A DNA stretch of 8,842 bases from JOPF133 sp052144935 (GTDB lineage: Bacteria > Acidobacteriota > Terriglobia > Bryobacterales > Bryobacteraceae), in contig JBKQPR010000155.1 in the NCBI GenBank assembly GCA_052144935.1, forward strand, positions 1 to 8,842, read 5' to 3'. The notes beneath the pieces are model-generated. The model worked only from the letters and a program-made list of their open reading frames with translations, made no database searches and was not told where the DNA came from. Position 1 is the first letter of the stretch. Every line of letters starts with the position of its first letter. This document shows positions 1 to 6,459 of the stretch, piece by piece. The position numbers were made by a program, and so were the translations under genes.

Positions 1-17
1 GTCACGCCTCGCCCGAG

Positions 18-302
18 ATGACCATGTTGTACCTCGATATCGCTTTGACCGATTTGCAACGGGAATTTCATGCGGCTCGCTCCGAGCCCCGCCATCTCGC
101 GCCTCAGCCGAAAACCCAGGTCGCCTCTGCCCGCGCCGGCTTGGACGGAGTAGTGGACTCCTTGCGGACCACTCAGCACCTCGTCGAGATGTTCCGGCGC
201 ACCTTGCCGGACGGTGCTCCCCGCCGCTGCCTTGACCGCGTCACCAACCGTCTCACCAAGATTCTCGCAATAGCACGCAACCTCGGCGCACCGGAAAAAT
301 AG
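18..302 (+). CDS. Small hypothetical protein, possibly the 3' part of a longer gene
   Basis: No family is recognised. Reading from ATG at 18 gives 94 residues. The frame is open to the left edge and there is no purine-rich ribosome site before the ATGs at 18 and 24, so the true start may lie outside the window. The C-terminal half (about residues 40-92) looks like two or three amphipathic helices rich in Leu, Arg and Val. There is no signal peptide, membrane segment or cysteine motif; the single Cys is near residue 71. Codon third positions are GC-rich, though less strongly than in the neighbouring genes, which is compatible with coding but not proof. It converges on the TPR gene that ends at 439, with 136 bp between the two stops. 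It could equally be a chance ORF in GC-rich DNA. Confidence 0.38.
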   Translation: MTMLYLDIALTDLQREFHAARSEPRHLAPQPKTQVASARAGLDGVVDSLRTTQHLVEMFRRTLPDGAPRRCLDRVTNRLTKILAIARNLGAPEK

Positions 303-400
303 GCAGAGATTGGCCGGATATGTGGGCTTTCCGGAAACTGCATGAGGCATGACAGCCTGATGTTGCCGTTTGCGCAACCGGCATGTCTCGCAACAACACG

Positions 401-428
401 GCAGCCGCTCGGCAGGATGCGGCCTGCC
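401..428. terminator. Candidate hairpin between convergent genes
   Basis: Two alternative stems overlap here. One is a perfect 6-bp stem (GGCAGG at 411-416 with CCTGCC at 423-428, 6-nt loop). The other is an 8-bp stem with one bulged C (401-408 with 419-427). It lies between the stop of the plus-strand ORF (302) and the stop of the minus-strand TPR gene (439), where a bidirectional terminator would sit. No T-run follows on either strand, so it is not a standard intrinsic terminator. Confidence 0.28.
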
Positions 429-438
429 CGCTCTTCCG

Positions 439-2076
439 TTATTCTATCGCCGGCCCGAAATACCCCTGCGCCAGGGCCGGCTCGGATTCCAAAGCCTTGG
501 TCCAGCACGCCCGCGCTTCGTCGGATTTGCCGCTGGTTTCCAGAATCCGGCCCAGGTTCAACAGCGCTTCGGGCATCTCGGGCTGCTGCGCCAGGGCGTC
601 GCGGTAGAGCTTGAGGGCCTTGTCGAGCTGGTCGTCCTTCTCATACAGCAAGCCGGCGTTGTAGAGCACTTCGGGGGTGCGCTCGCCCAGGTCGATCAGG
701 CGCACGTGCAGTTCCAGGGCGGCCTCGTTGTCGGAAGTTTGAATCGCCAGCGCCGCCAGGCCGCGCAGGGCGTCCAGGCACTTGGGATCGGCATCCAGCA
801 TCTTTTCGTAGAGCCGCTCGGCCATGTTGCGCTCGCCCAGCCCGGAGTACGCCAGCGCCAGATTGGCTTGCGCATCCGGCCACTGCGGCCGGTATTTCAG
901 GCAGGCCTCGAAGGCCTCCACGGCGCCGCGGAAATCCTGGCGATGCAGCCGCAGGTAGCCCAGGCGGAAGCGCGCCTCCTCTTCTTTGGGCGCGTGCTCC
1001 AGGACGGTCTTATACCACCGCTCGGCCTCTTCGGGCTGGCCGGAATGTTCCAGCAGCAAGGCCACGTTCCAGAGCGGCGCCAGCGCGTCGGGGTTGGCCT
1101 GAATGGCGCGCTCATAGGCCGTACGCGCGCCTTTCCAATCGCCGGTCTGTTCGCGCACGATGCCCAGGTTGGTGAACGCCTCGGAGGATTGCGGTCGCAG
1201 CTTGATGGTTTCCTCGTAGGCTTCGGCGGCCTGCTCCCAGCGGCCCGATTTCTGGTGGGCCAGCGCCAGGTTGAACCAACCCTCGAAGTGGGTGGGCACG
1301 GCGGACACCAGCAGGGTGCAGAACTTGGCCGTCATGGCGTGTTCGCCGGCGGCGGAGGCCCACGCGGCCAGGCCCTCCAGCGCCACGGTGGATTCCGGCC
1401 GCAGATCGAGCAGCCGCTCGGAATACTCGCGCACCATGTCGAAGTCCTGCCGGGCCATGCCGATCAGCACCAGGTTCGAGAGCGATTCCTCGGACTCCGG
1501 ATTGCCGGCCAGAATGCGCTCGTACAGGCCGCTGGCCTGGTCGCCGTGGCCCAGCGACTGCAAGGCGGCCGCCTTGCCGAAGAGCGCGTCTTCATGATCG
1601 GGCGCCAGTTCCAGGCAGCGCTCGAAGGAGACCAGGGCGGTCTTGGGGTCTTCCAGGCGCAGATTGCACACGCCTTGGCCCAGGTGCGCTTCCACGTGCT
1701 TGGGGTCGAGCGAGGCGGCTTTGCGGAAGGCCTCGGCGGCGTCGTCCCAGGCGCTCAGCCGCTCCAGGCAAACCGCCAGGTTGAACCAGCCCATGGCGTA
1801 TTGCGGCTTCAGTTGGGTGAGGGTGCGGTAGGTCCGGCCGGCCTCCTTATAGTCCCCCATCTCAAACTGGATGTGCGCCATGGCGCGGTAGATCTCCGCG
1901 GAGACCTCGCCCCCGGCCACCGCGCGCTGCAATTGCTTGAGGGCCTCCTCACGCTTCCCTGCCAGGTGCAGCGCGACGGCGCGCGCCAGGTAGCCGGCGC
2001 CGGTATTCCTTTCGCCTTCGGCTTCGGCCGGGCGGAGAGTCTGTACTTTAGAGATTTTGATAGCTGTGGTGCTCAT
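439..2076 (-). CDS. Tetratricopeptide repeat (TPR) protein of 15 gapless repeats
   Basis: The product is 545 residues with no signal peptide or membrane segment, so it is probably cytoplasmic. After a 23-residue N-terminal tail, residues 24-533 divide exactly into fifteen 34-residue TPRs without a single insertion. Most end in a Pro at position 34 (LKP, LDP, LAP, LRP, ADP, QQP) and carry the usual pattern of small and aromatic residues (for example WFNLA near position 6-10 of repeats 3 and 8). Twelve residues follow the last repeat. Such solenoids bind proteins or peptides and have no catalytic role of their own; the partner is not evident. The start ATG overlaps the stop of the upstream gene as ATGA. 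An AAGGAG Shine-Dalgarno site lies at 2088-2093, 11 nt upstream, inside that gene's 3' end, so translation is probably coupled. The frame runs open upstream past 2076, but that part is only a shadow of the neighbour. Confidence 0.93.
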   Translation of the reverse strand: MSTTAIKISKVQTLRPAEAEGERNTGAGYLARAVALHLAGKREEALKQLQRAVAGGEVSAEIYRAMAHIQFEMGDYKEAGRTYRTLTQLKPQYAMGWFNLAVCLERLSAWDDAAEAFRKAASLDPKHVEAHLGQGVCNLRLEDPKTALVSFERCLELAPDHEDALFGKAAALQSLGHGDQASGLYERILAGNPESEESLSNLVLIGMARQDFDMVREYSERLLDLRPESTVALEGLAAWASAAGEHAMTAKFCTLLVSAVPTHFEGWFNLALAHQKSGRWEQAAEAYEETIKLRPQSSEAFTNLGIVREQTGDWKGARTAYERAIQANPDALAPLWNVALLLEHSGQPEEAERWYKTVLEHAPKEEEARFRLGYLRLHRQDFRGAVEAFEACLKYRPQWPDAQANLALAYSGLGERNMAERLYEKMLDADPKCLDALRGLAALAIQTSDNEAALELHVRLIDLGERTPEVLYNAGLLYEKDDQLDKALKLYRDALAQQPEMPEALLNLGRILETSGKSDEARACWTKALESEPALAQGYFGPAIE

Positions 2077-3782
2077 GTGCGTGAGAACTCCTTGGCCGGG
2101 CCGGGATAAAACCTGACCCAGTAGATGCGCGCCCGGTCTTCCGGCGCGCCCATAAATCCGACCCCGCCGGAGGAGAGGCGGGTGTCTGTCCAGGTCTCGA
2201 CCAATTGCCCGTCGATGGAAAGCGAGAATTGATTGCCCGCGATCCGCATGCGGATCAGGTAGGCGCTCTTGGGATTGGGCAGAACGCTGAGTGGCGCGGT
2301 GGAGGCGGCGCCGGCTTTGCCGCGCCATACGGTGCGGCGGGTGAAGGCGTAGCCTTTTCCGGGCAACGCGGTCAGCGCGGCCATGTAGTAGTCGTTCAGA
2401 CCGGCCGCGCGGTACACCCAGGTCACGCTGCGATTCTCGATGCGGGTGAAGAATTCGATTTCGTAATCGCGCCACTCCATGGAAGGCGTAAAGAGCGCCA
2501 GGGCGCCGGTGCGGGCGCCGGCGGCGTCCACGGTCCAGTTGGCGAAGCCTCCCGTCCAGTTCTTCCAGCCGGCGTCGAAGCGCTCTTCGACGCTGCTGCG
2601 GCTTTCGGGCGGAGCGCCCGGCCGGGAGTCGACGCCATCGGCCACGCAGCCGATCGGCACCGTGGCGGCGCGCACCGCAGGCGGGAGTCCGACGGGACCG
2701 AGGATCCGCATTCGCGGCCGGGCCTGGTCGCGCCCGCCGTGCCGGATGGGCGGCGGGAAGGCCGCTCGGAATCCGGTCCAAACCTCGCCGTGCGAACGGA
2801 CCGCCAACTCGGGTCCCTGGTGCGGGACCGGGCCTTGAGGGCACCCCGGAGGGCACCCCCAGGGCGAGAGAAGGCCGGGCCACTCCATGCGAGCCTCGGG
2901 ATCCTCCCACTCGAGGGCGGGAATGCCGGGAACCGCCAGCAGGAGGGCCGGACCGGAGGCCGGCTGCGGCACCGGGCGGCCGCTCGGCGAATGGCTGTGC
3001 AACTGCATCTCGCGGCGGCTTTCCGGAACTTGCGGCTGCGGCAGATCCACCTTGAGCCCGCGCAGGCGCGTTGCCTGTATGCGGAAGCCCGCTCCCAGCG
3101 AGACACGCAAGCTGTAGCCCCGCGGTCCCGAAACCGTCGCCGGGCGGTGGCCGTGCGGCTCGTGGAAGGCGTGAAAAACCGCTGGAGTCACGTGACGCTG
3201 GGGGTCCAGGTGCAGCCGCTCGGCGCTATACCACAGGATACCGGCATGGCGTAATTGCCGTGTTCCGTTTTCGACGCCGCCGGGCGTTCGCGCGGAGGCG
3301 TGCGCCGGGCCGGCCGCCACGATGTGCACCGCCTGGCGCACGCGGCGGGCGGGGATCTCGGGGGCCGTCTGCCCGAGCGCCAAACGCGGCGCTTCGGCTT
3401 CGTGCCGCGCCGGCAGCGGCTTCGGCCGGCGATCCACCGGCCCATCCGCGAAGTGCGTCTCGCCCACCAATACCAGCGAGCGTCGGGCGGTTCCGGCGCG
3501 GTTCAAAATCTCCGGCAGCAGGGGCGCTTCCGCCGGCCGGGCGAATTGCGGTTCGAAGAATCCCCGGCGCGGAATGCCCGTTTCTCCCATCTCGCGGAGC
3601 GGCGCAAGCGGCTTGGGATTCTCGCGGCGGCGCATCAAGCTGGCGACCTTATTGGCCTCCAGCAGCCGGTCCATGCCGCGGCGCAGACGGTACTGGTTGC
3701 GGTGCTCGCGCGAGCAGAAATCCTCGCCGGCACCCAGCCAGATGCGGCTAAGCGGTTTCTCGCACAGCAGGCACGTCCTCAT
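2073..3782 (-). CDS. Cys/His-finger protein with C-terminal concanavalin-like (DUF1080-type) domain
   Basis: The product is 569 residues from ATG at 3782. GTG at 3791 would add three residues and neither start has a good ribosome site. Seen: an N-terminal finger with C4, C7, C23 and H27 (CxxC, then FCSREH), resembling treble-clef/TRASH-type zinc fingers in which the last ligand is His; a basic helix follows (RNQYRLRRGMDRL). The middle (about 55-395) is rich in Pro, Arg and His and is not recognised. The last 170 residues (about 398-562) look like a jelly-roll LamG/DUF1080 (3-keto-disaccharide hydrolase-like) domain: WKNWTGG, then W..YEIEFFTRIE, Y.IRMRIAGNQFSLSIDGQ and GGVGFMG. That family is usually exported, yet no signal peptide or membrane segment is visible here, so a binding or regulatory role inside the cell is as likely as sugar hydrolysis. 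It is the first gene of the operon and overlaps the TPR gene by 4 bp. Confidence 0.84.
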   Translation of the reverse strand: MRTCLLCEKPLSRIWLGAGEDFCSREHRNQYRLRRGMDRLLEANKVASLMRRRENPKPLAPLREMGETGIPRRGFFEPQFARPAEAPLLPEILNRAGTARRSLVLVGETHFADGPVDRRPKPLPARHEAEAPRLALGQTAPEIPARRVRQAVHIVAAGPAHASARTPGGVENGTRQLRHAGILWYSAERLHLDPQRHVTPAVFHAFHEPHGHRPATVSGPRGYSLRVSLGAGFRIQATRLRGLKVDLPQPQVPESRREMQLHSHSPSGRPVPQPASGPALLLAVPGIPALEWEDPEARMEWPGLLSPWGCPPGCPQGPVPHQGPELAVRSHGEVWTGFRAAFPPPIRHGGRDQARPRMRILGPVGLPPAVRAATVPIGCVADGVDSRPGAPPESRSSVEERFDAGWKNWTGGFANWTVDAAGARTGALALFTPSMEWRDYEIEFFTRIENRSVTWVYRAAGLNDYYMAALTALPGKGYAFTRRTVWRGKAGAASTAPLSVLPNPKSAYLIRMRIAGNQFSLSIDGQLVETWTDTRLSSGGVGFMGAPEDRARIYWVRFYPGPAKEFSRT

Positions 3783-3792
3783 CCTGGCCACA

Positions 3793-3798
3793 ATTATA
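3793..3798 (-). promoter_or_regulatory. Perfect -10 hexamer close to the finger-protein start
   Basis: The minus strand reads TATAAT here, ending 10 nt before the ATG at 3782. Initiation about 7 nt downstream would leave a leader of only a few nucleotides, which fits the absence of a Shine-Dalgarno site. No -35 match is present at 16-18 bp (the 17-bp position reads AGTAAT), so this may be an AT-rich coincidence. Confidence 0.3.
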
Positions 3799-3849
3799 GG
3801 AGATATACTGCGGAAATTACTAGCATAAATGCCGCTAACTAACGCTTGC

Positions 3850-3928
3850 TATCCAAAGTTAATATCCACATAACCTAACCGTTATCAATGAAGTACCAGG
3901 GATAGAAATCTATTGCTAATTTTGGATA
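3850..3928. repeat. Inverted repeat TATCCAAA / TTTGGATA in the divergent promoter region
   Basis: TATCCAAA at 3850-3857 is mirrored exactly by TTTGGATA at 3921-3928, with 63 bp between the arms. Both lie in the AT-rich region between the divergent genes. An 8-bp match at this distance could be chance. It could also be a pair of sites for one regulator acting on both directions. Confidence 0.28.
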
Positions 3929-3946
3929 ACTGACCCCAGAAATCCA

Positions 3947-3975
3947 GTGAAATCGGCGCGATATTCGCGTAAAAT
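3947..3975 (+). promoter_or_regulatory. Sigma70-type promoter for the MPN-TonB gene
   Basis: GTGAAA (4 of 6 matches to TTGACA) at 3947-3952 and TAAAAT (5 of 6 matches to TATAAT) at 3970-3975 are separated by exactly 17 bp. The predicted transcript start near 3982 lies just before the Shine-Dalgarno site at 3987, giving a short leader. If this is right, the upstream in-frame starts GTG 3947 and ATG 3974 fall outside or at the edge of the transcript, which supports the start at 3998. Confidence 0.5.
3957..3969. promoter_or_regulatory. Palindromic operator candidate inside the promoter spacer
   Basis: CGCGA-TAT-TCGCG is a perfect 13-bp palindrome with 5-bp arms. It sits in the 17-bp spacer of the preceding promoter and its right arm abuts the -10 hexamer. 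A protein bound here would block RNA polymerase, the usual position of a repressor site. No regulator gene is present in the window. Confidence 0.36.
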
Positions 3976-3986
3976 GATCGTGACAC

Positions 3987-3991
3987 GGAGG
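3987..3991 (+). promoter_or_regulatory. Ribosome binding site that decides the MPN-TonB start
   Basis: GGAGG lies 6 nt before the ATG at 3998 and only 3 nt before the ATG at 3995. The spacing favours 3998, although 3995 would add just one Met. Confidence 0.6.
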
Positions 3992-3997
3992 ACCATG

Positions 3998-6244
3998 ATG
4001 ATTGATTCGGCTGCGCGCGCAGAGCGCTTCGACCCGGCGCCTTCCATCTCGCCATTCTACACATGGGAGGTTCCGCAAAAGCCGGTCTTAGTGCGGCTTC
4101 CTCTGCTTCTGATCGACCGGCTGGAACGCGAAGCCGTGGAAAACTTCCGTTCCGTGAGCTCTCGCGGCTCCGAAATCGGCGGCGTCCTGTGGGGCGGCGT
4201 GGATCCCGAACCGGAGCCAGGCGAACCCACCGCGCTTTCGGTGGCCGAGTACGACCTGGTGCCATGCGATTATACGCGGGGACCCCTATACCGGCTGTCG
4301 GATACCGACATGGCGCGCCTGGATCGGGCGCTGGCGCAACGCGGCGGCTCGGGACTGCGCCCGGTGGGCTTTTTCCGCAGCCACACGCGGAAAGGGCTTT
4401 CGCTGGACGCCGACGATCTGGCGCTGATGGAATCGCGCTTCCCGGAGCCGCACCAGGTGGCGCTGGTGATCCGCCCCTATGCCACCAAGGCCAGCGCCGC
4501 CGGAATCTTCATCCGCGAAGGCGGCGCCATTCACAGCGAGGCCAGCTATCTGGAGTTCCCCTTCCGTTCGGCGCAACTGGCGCCCTCGAAGCATCTGGCG
4601 GATGCCGTGGATCCGGCGGCCAATACACCCGCTGCTCCCGCCGCGCCCAAGCCGGTGGTGCGGGCGCAGATCGTGCCGATCGCCCCGCGCAGAGAGATCG
4701 CCGTGGTGGCGCCGCCTCTGGCCGCCGAAGCGGCGCCTCCTCCGTCCGCGCAGCCGATGGCGCAGCCCCAGCCTCAACCGGTAGCGCAGCCATTGCCCCA
4801 ACCGGTGGCGCAGCCATTGCCCCAACCGGTGGCGCAGCCCCTGCCCCAGCCGGTGGCGCAGCCCCTGCCCCAACCGGTGGCGCAGCCCCTGCCCCAGCCC
4901 GTGGCGCAGCCATTGCCCCAGCCCGCGGCGCAGCCCCTGCCCCAACCGGTGGCGCAGCCCCTGTCCCAGCCGGCCGTGCATCCGGTGGCGCAGCGATCCG
5001 CGCAGGCGGCCGCCGAAGCGCGCGAAACCACGCCGGCGGTGGAACCGCCCCTCGCCGCGGTCGAGAATGGCGTGGAGCCGGAAGCCCCCGTCGAAGATAC
5101 CGCCATCGCGCTCCCGGCGGCGCCGGCCCGCGCCCACGGCGGCAGCAAGCTGATCTGGTTCGCGGTGGGCGCGATTTTCCCCCTGCTGCTCAGCGGGATT
5201 CTATTCGTCTATCCGGGGGTATTCCACCGCACAACCCTGACCGGGGGGCTCACCGGGAAGGACACATCGCCCTTGGCGCTGCGTGTGGAACGCACCGGCA
5301 GTGAGCTGCTGCTGACGTGGAATAACGACTCCAGCGCGATCCGCAACGCCAGCCGCGCCGTGCTCTCGATCGTCGATGGTGAGCAGCACGAGAACGTGGA
5401 CATGGACTTGGCCCAGCTTCGCAACGGCAGGATCGAGTATTTGCCGGTGACCGGCGATGTGGTGTTCCGCATGGAGGTATCGGGCAAAGACAACGCCAAG
5501 ACCGCCAGCGAGTCGGTGCGCGTGCTGCGTACGCGGCCTTCGCCCATGCCGCCGGATTCTCAAACCCCAGCCGCGCAGAACCCGGCGGCCAAGCCTCCCA
5601 CGCCTAACGGCCTGCCCAACGCCTCACCCAACGCTCCGGCGGGGTCCAACACAGCGGCGCCCAACACGCCGGCGCCCAACACGGCGCCGCCCACCACGCC
5701 TTCCACCGAGACCGAGCCCGCCGCCGTGGCGCAGCCCAGCCCAGCGGCGCCCTTGAGGCCCTTCAATACCGCGTCCCTCTCCGCGCGGCTGCGCCCGGTG
5801 GCCTCCGACGACATCGCGCTTCCCGACGCCCCCACGGTGGGCGGCGGCCAAAGCGTGGCGGCTTCCGATGCCGCCCTGAAGCTGGCGGGGGTCAGTCCCA
5901 CGGCGCTGCCGCCAGCGCCCCGGAAGGGCGACGCGTCGTCCGCGCCCAAGCAGTCCCCGGCGATCACAGGCGGCGACGTGCAGACGGCCCAGTTGATCTA
6001 CCGTAAGAACCCCGAGTACCCCGCGCTGGCCAGGAGTGCCGGCGCCAAGGGAACCGTGGAACTGCTCGCCACCATCGGGGCCAATGGAAGGGTGAAGAGC
6101 GTGAAGGTAATGAAGGGTCACCCGCTGCTGCAAAAGGCGGCTGTGGACGCGGTCATGCAATGGCAGTACAGGCCCACGATGCTGAACGGGCATCCCGTGG
6201 AGACCGAGACCAGTATCACCTTGAACTTCGTCAGCGACCGGTAA
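3998..6244 (+). CDS. MPN-like domain / membrane segment / TonB C-terminal domain fusion protein
   Basis: The product is 748 residues. Domains in order: about 28-190, a JAB/MPN-like fold (EIGGVLWG with E60, then GFFRSHTRKGLSLDADDL, then VALVIRP and AGIFIREGG); 253-332, a Pro/Gln repeat (eight PVAQPLPQ-type units plus degenerate edges); 386-407, one hydrophobic membrane segment (WFAVGAIFPLLLSGILFVY); 423-511, a beta-rich, Fn3/Ig-like stretch; 514-585, a Pro/Asn/Thr-rich spacer; 660-746, a TonB C-terminal domain (NPEYPALARSAGAKGTVELL, later AVMQWQYRP and ETSITLNF). In TonB proteins the tail acts in the periplasm, so the N-terminal domain should be cytoplasmic; Arg/His/Lys just before the membrane segment agree. 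The metal-binding HxH of active JAMM proteases reads RSH here, so a peptidase role is doubtful. The protein may link a cytoplasmic cue to an outer-membrane receptor, which is inference. ExbB, ExbD and receptor genes are absent nearby. Confidence 0.92.
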   Translation: MIDSAARAERFDPAPSISPFYTWEVPQKPVLVRLPLLLIDRLEREAVENFRSVSSRGSEIGGVLWGGVDPEPEPGEPTALSVAEYDLVPCDYTRGPLYRLSDTDMARLDRALAQRGGSGLRPVGFFRSHTRKGLSLDADDLALMESRFPEPHQVALVIRPYATKASAAGIFIREGGAIHSEASYLEFPFRSAQLAPSKHLADAVDPAANTPAAPAAPKPVVRAQIVPIAPRREIAVVAPPLAAEAAPPPSAQPMAQPQPQPVAQPLPQPVAQPLPQPVAQPLPQPVAQPLPQPVAQPLPQPVAQPLPQPAAQPLPQPVAQPLSQPAVHPVAQRSAQAAAEARETTPAVEPPLAAVENGVEPEAPVEDTAIALPAAPARAHGGSKLIWFAVGAIFPLLLSGILFVYPGVFHRTTLTGGLTGKDTSPLALRVERTGSELLLTWNNDSSAIRNASRAVLSIVDGEQHENVDMDLAQLRNGRIEYLPVTGDVVFRMEVSGKDNAKTASESVRVLRTRPSPMPPDSQTPAAQNPAAKPPTPNGLPNASPNAPAGSNTAAPNTPAPNTAPPTTPSTETEPAAVAQPSPAAPLRPFNTASLSARLRPVASDDIALPDAPTVGGGQSVAASDAALKLAGVSPTALPPAPRKGDASSAPKQSPAITGGDVQTAQLIYRKNPEYPALARSAGAKGTVELLATIGANGRVKSVKVMKGHPLLQKAAVDAVMQWQYRPTMLNGHPVETETSITLNFVSDR
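4754..4993 (+). repeat. 24-bp in-frame tandem repeat encoding PVAQPLPQ
   Basis: Eight near-identical 24-bp units run from 4778 to 4969, flanked by one degenerate unit on each side (PMAQPQPQ before, PAVHPVAQ after). Units differ mainly at synonymous or single sites: Pro-Leu is CCATTG in units 1, 2 and 6 and CCCCTG in units 3, 4, 5, 7 and 8. This suggests recent expansion by slippage or unequal crossing-over. The product is an extended Pro-rich linker between the MPN-like domain and the membrane segment. Unit number may vary between strains, and short-read assemblies may collapse it. Confidence 0.92.
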
Positions 6245-6272
6245 ACGAGGGGCGGACTATCCGGGGTGGGAT

Positions 6273-6289
6273 GCCCGCTGGGGACGGGC
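6273..6289 (+). terminator. Weak hairpin downstream of the MPN-TonB gene
   Basis: GCCCG (6273-6277) pairs with CGGGC (6285-6289) around a 7-nt loop, 29 bp past the stop codon. There is no T-tract after it, so it could slow or protect the transcript end but is not a standard intrinsic terminator. Confidence 0.22.
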
Positions 6290-6327
6290 CCAGAGGGCGC
6301 CCCCAGCCGTCGCTTGCCGGCGCGTGA

Positions 6328-6459
6328 TGGTTCGCGCCCGGCCCGCGAGGAGTTGCCGGAAGAGGCGTCCCAACGAGGACCCCAGGAGGGACTGCGCGCG
6401 CCTCTATGAGGGGAACCGGCTGGATGGACAGGCGGCACGGCTGGTTCGCGCCGGCCCGG
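6328..6459. repeat. Short direct repeat TGGTTCGCGCC in the intergenic gap
   Basis: TGGTTCGCGCC occurs at 6328-6338 and again at 6442-6452. Each copy is followed by GGCCCG, after one extra C in the first copy. The copies are 114 bp apart. No inverted terminal ends or target duplication are visible, so it is not an insertion sequence; it may be a relic of a local duplication. Confidence 0.35.

Noticed and set aside
370..2109. A 579-codon plus-strand ORF lying opposite the TPR gene
   Set aside because: It is antisense to a perfect array of fifteen TPRs. Its translation is Gly/Gln/Leu-rich without any domain, as expected of a mirror frame in GC-rich repeats.
439..2910. An extended 823-residue version of the TPR protein starting at 2910
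   Set aside because: The extra part is Arg/Pro-rich shadow sequence opposite the reading frame of the upstream gene. The ATG at 2076 has a Shine-Dalgarno site and the ATGA overlap.
2205..3254. A 349-codon plus-strand ORF opposite the finger/jelly-roll gene
   Set aside because: The minus strand carries a recognisable finger and jelly-roll domain and an ATGA overlap. The plus frame shows only Gly/Arg-rich sequence.
4754..4993. Regular repeats resembling a CRISPR array
   Set aside because: The units are contiguous, have no spacers and are in frame with a protein; they encode a Pro/Gln rod.
4063..5304. A long alternative plus-strand frame and a 283-codon minus-strand frame (4286-5137) inside the MPN-TonB gene
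   Set aside because: Both stay open because of the 24-bp repeat and high GC, and both translate to low-complexity Gly/Ala/Arg sequence. The TonB and MPN-like motifs lie in the annotated frame.
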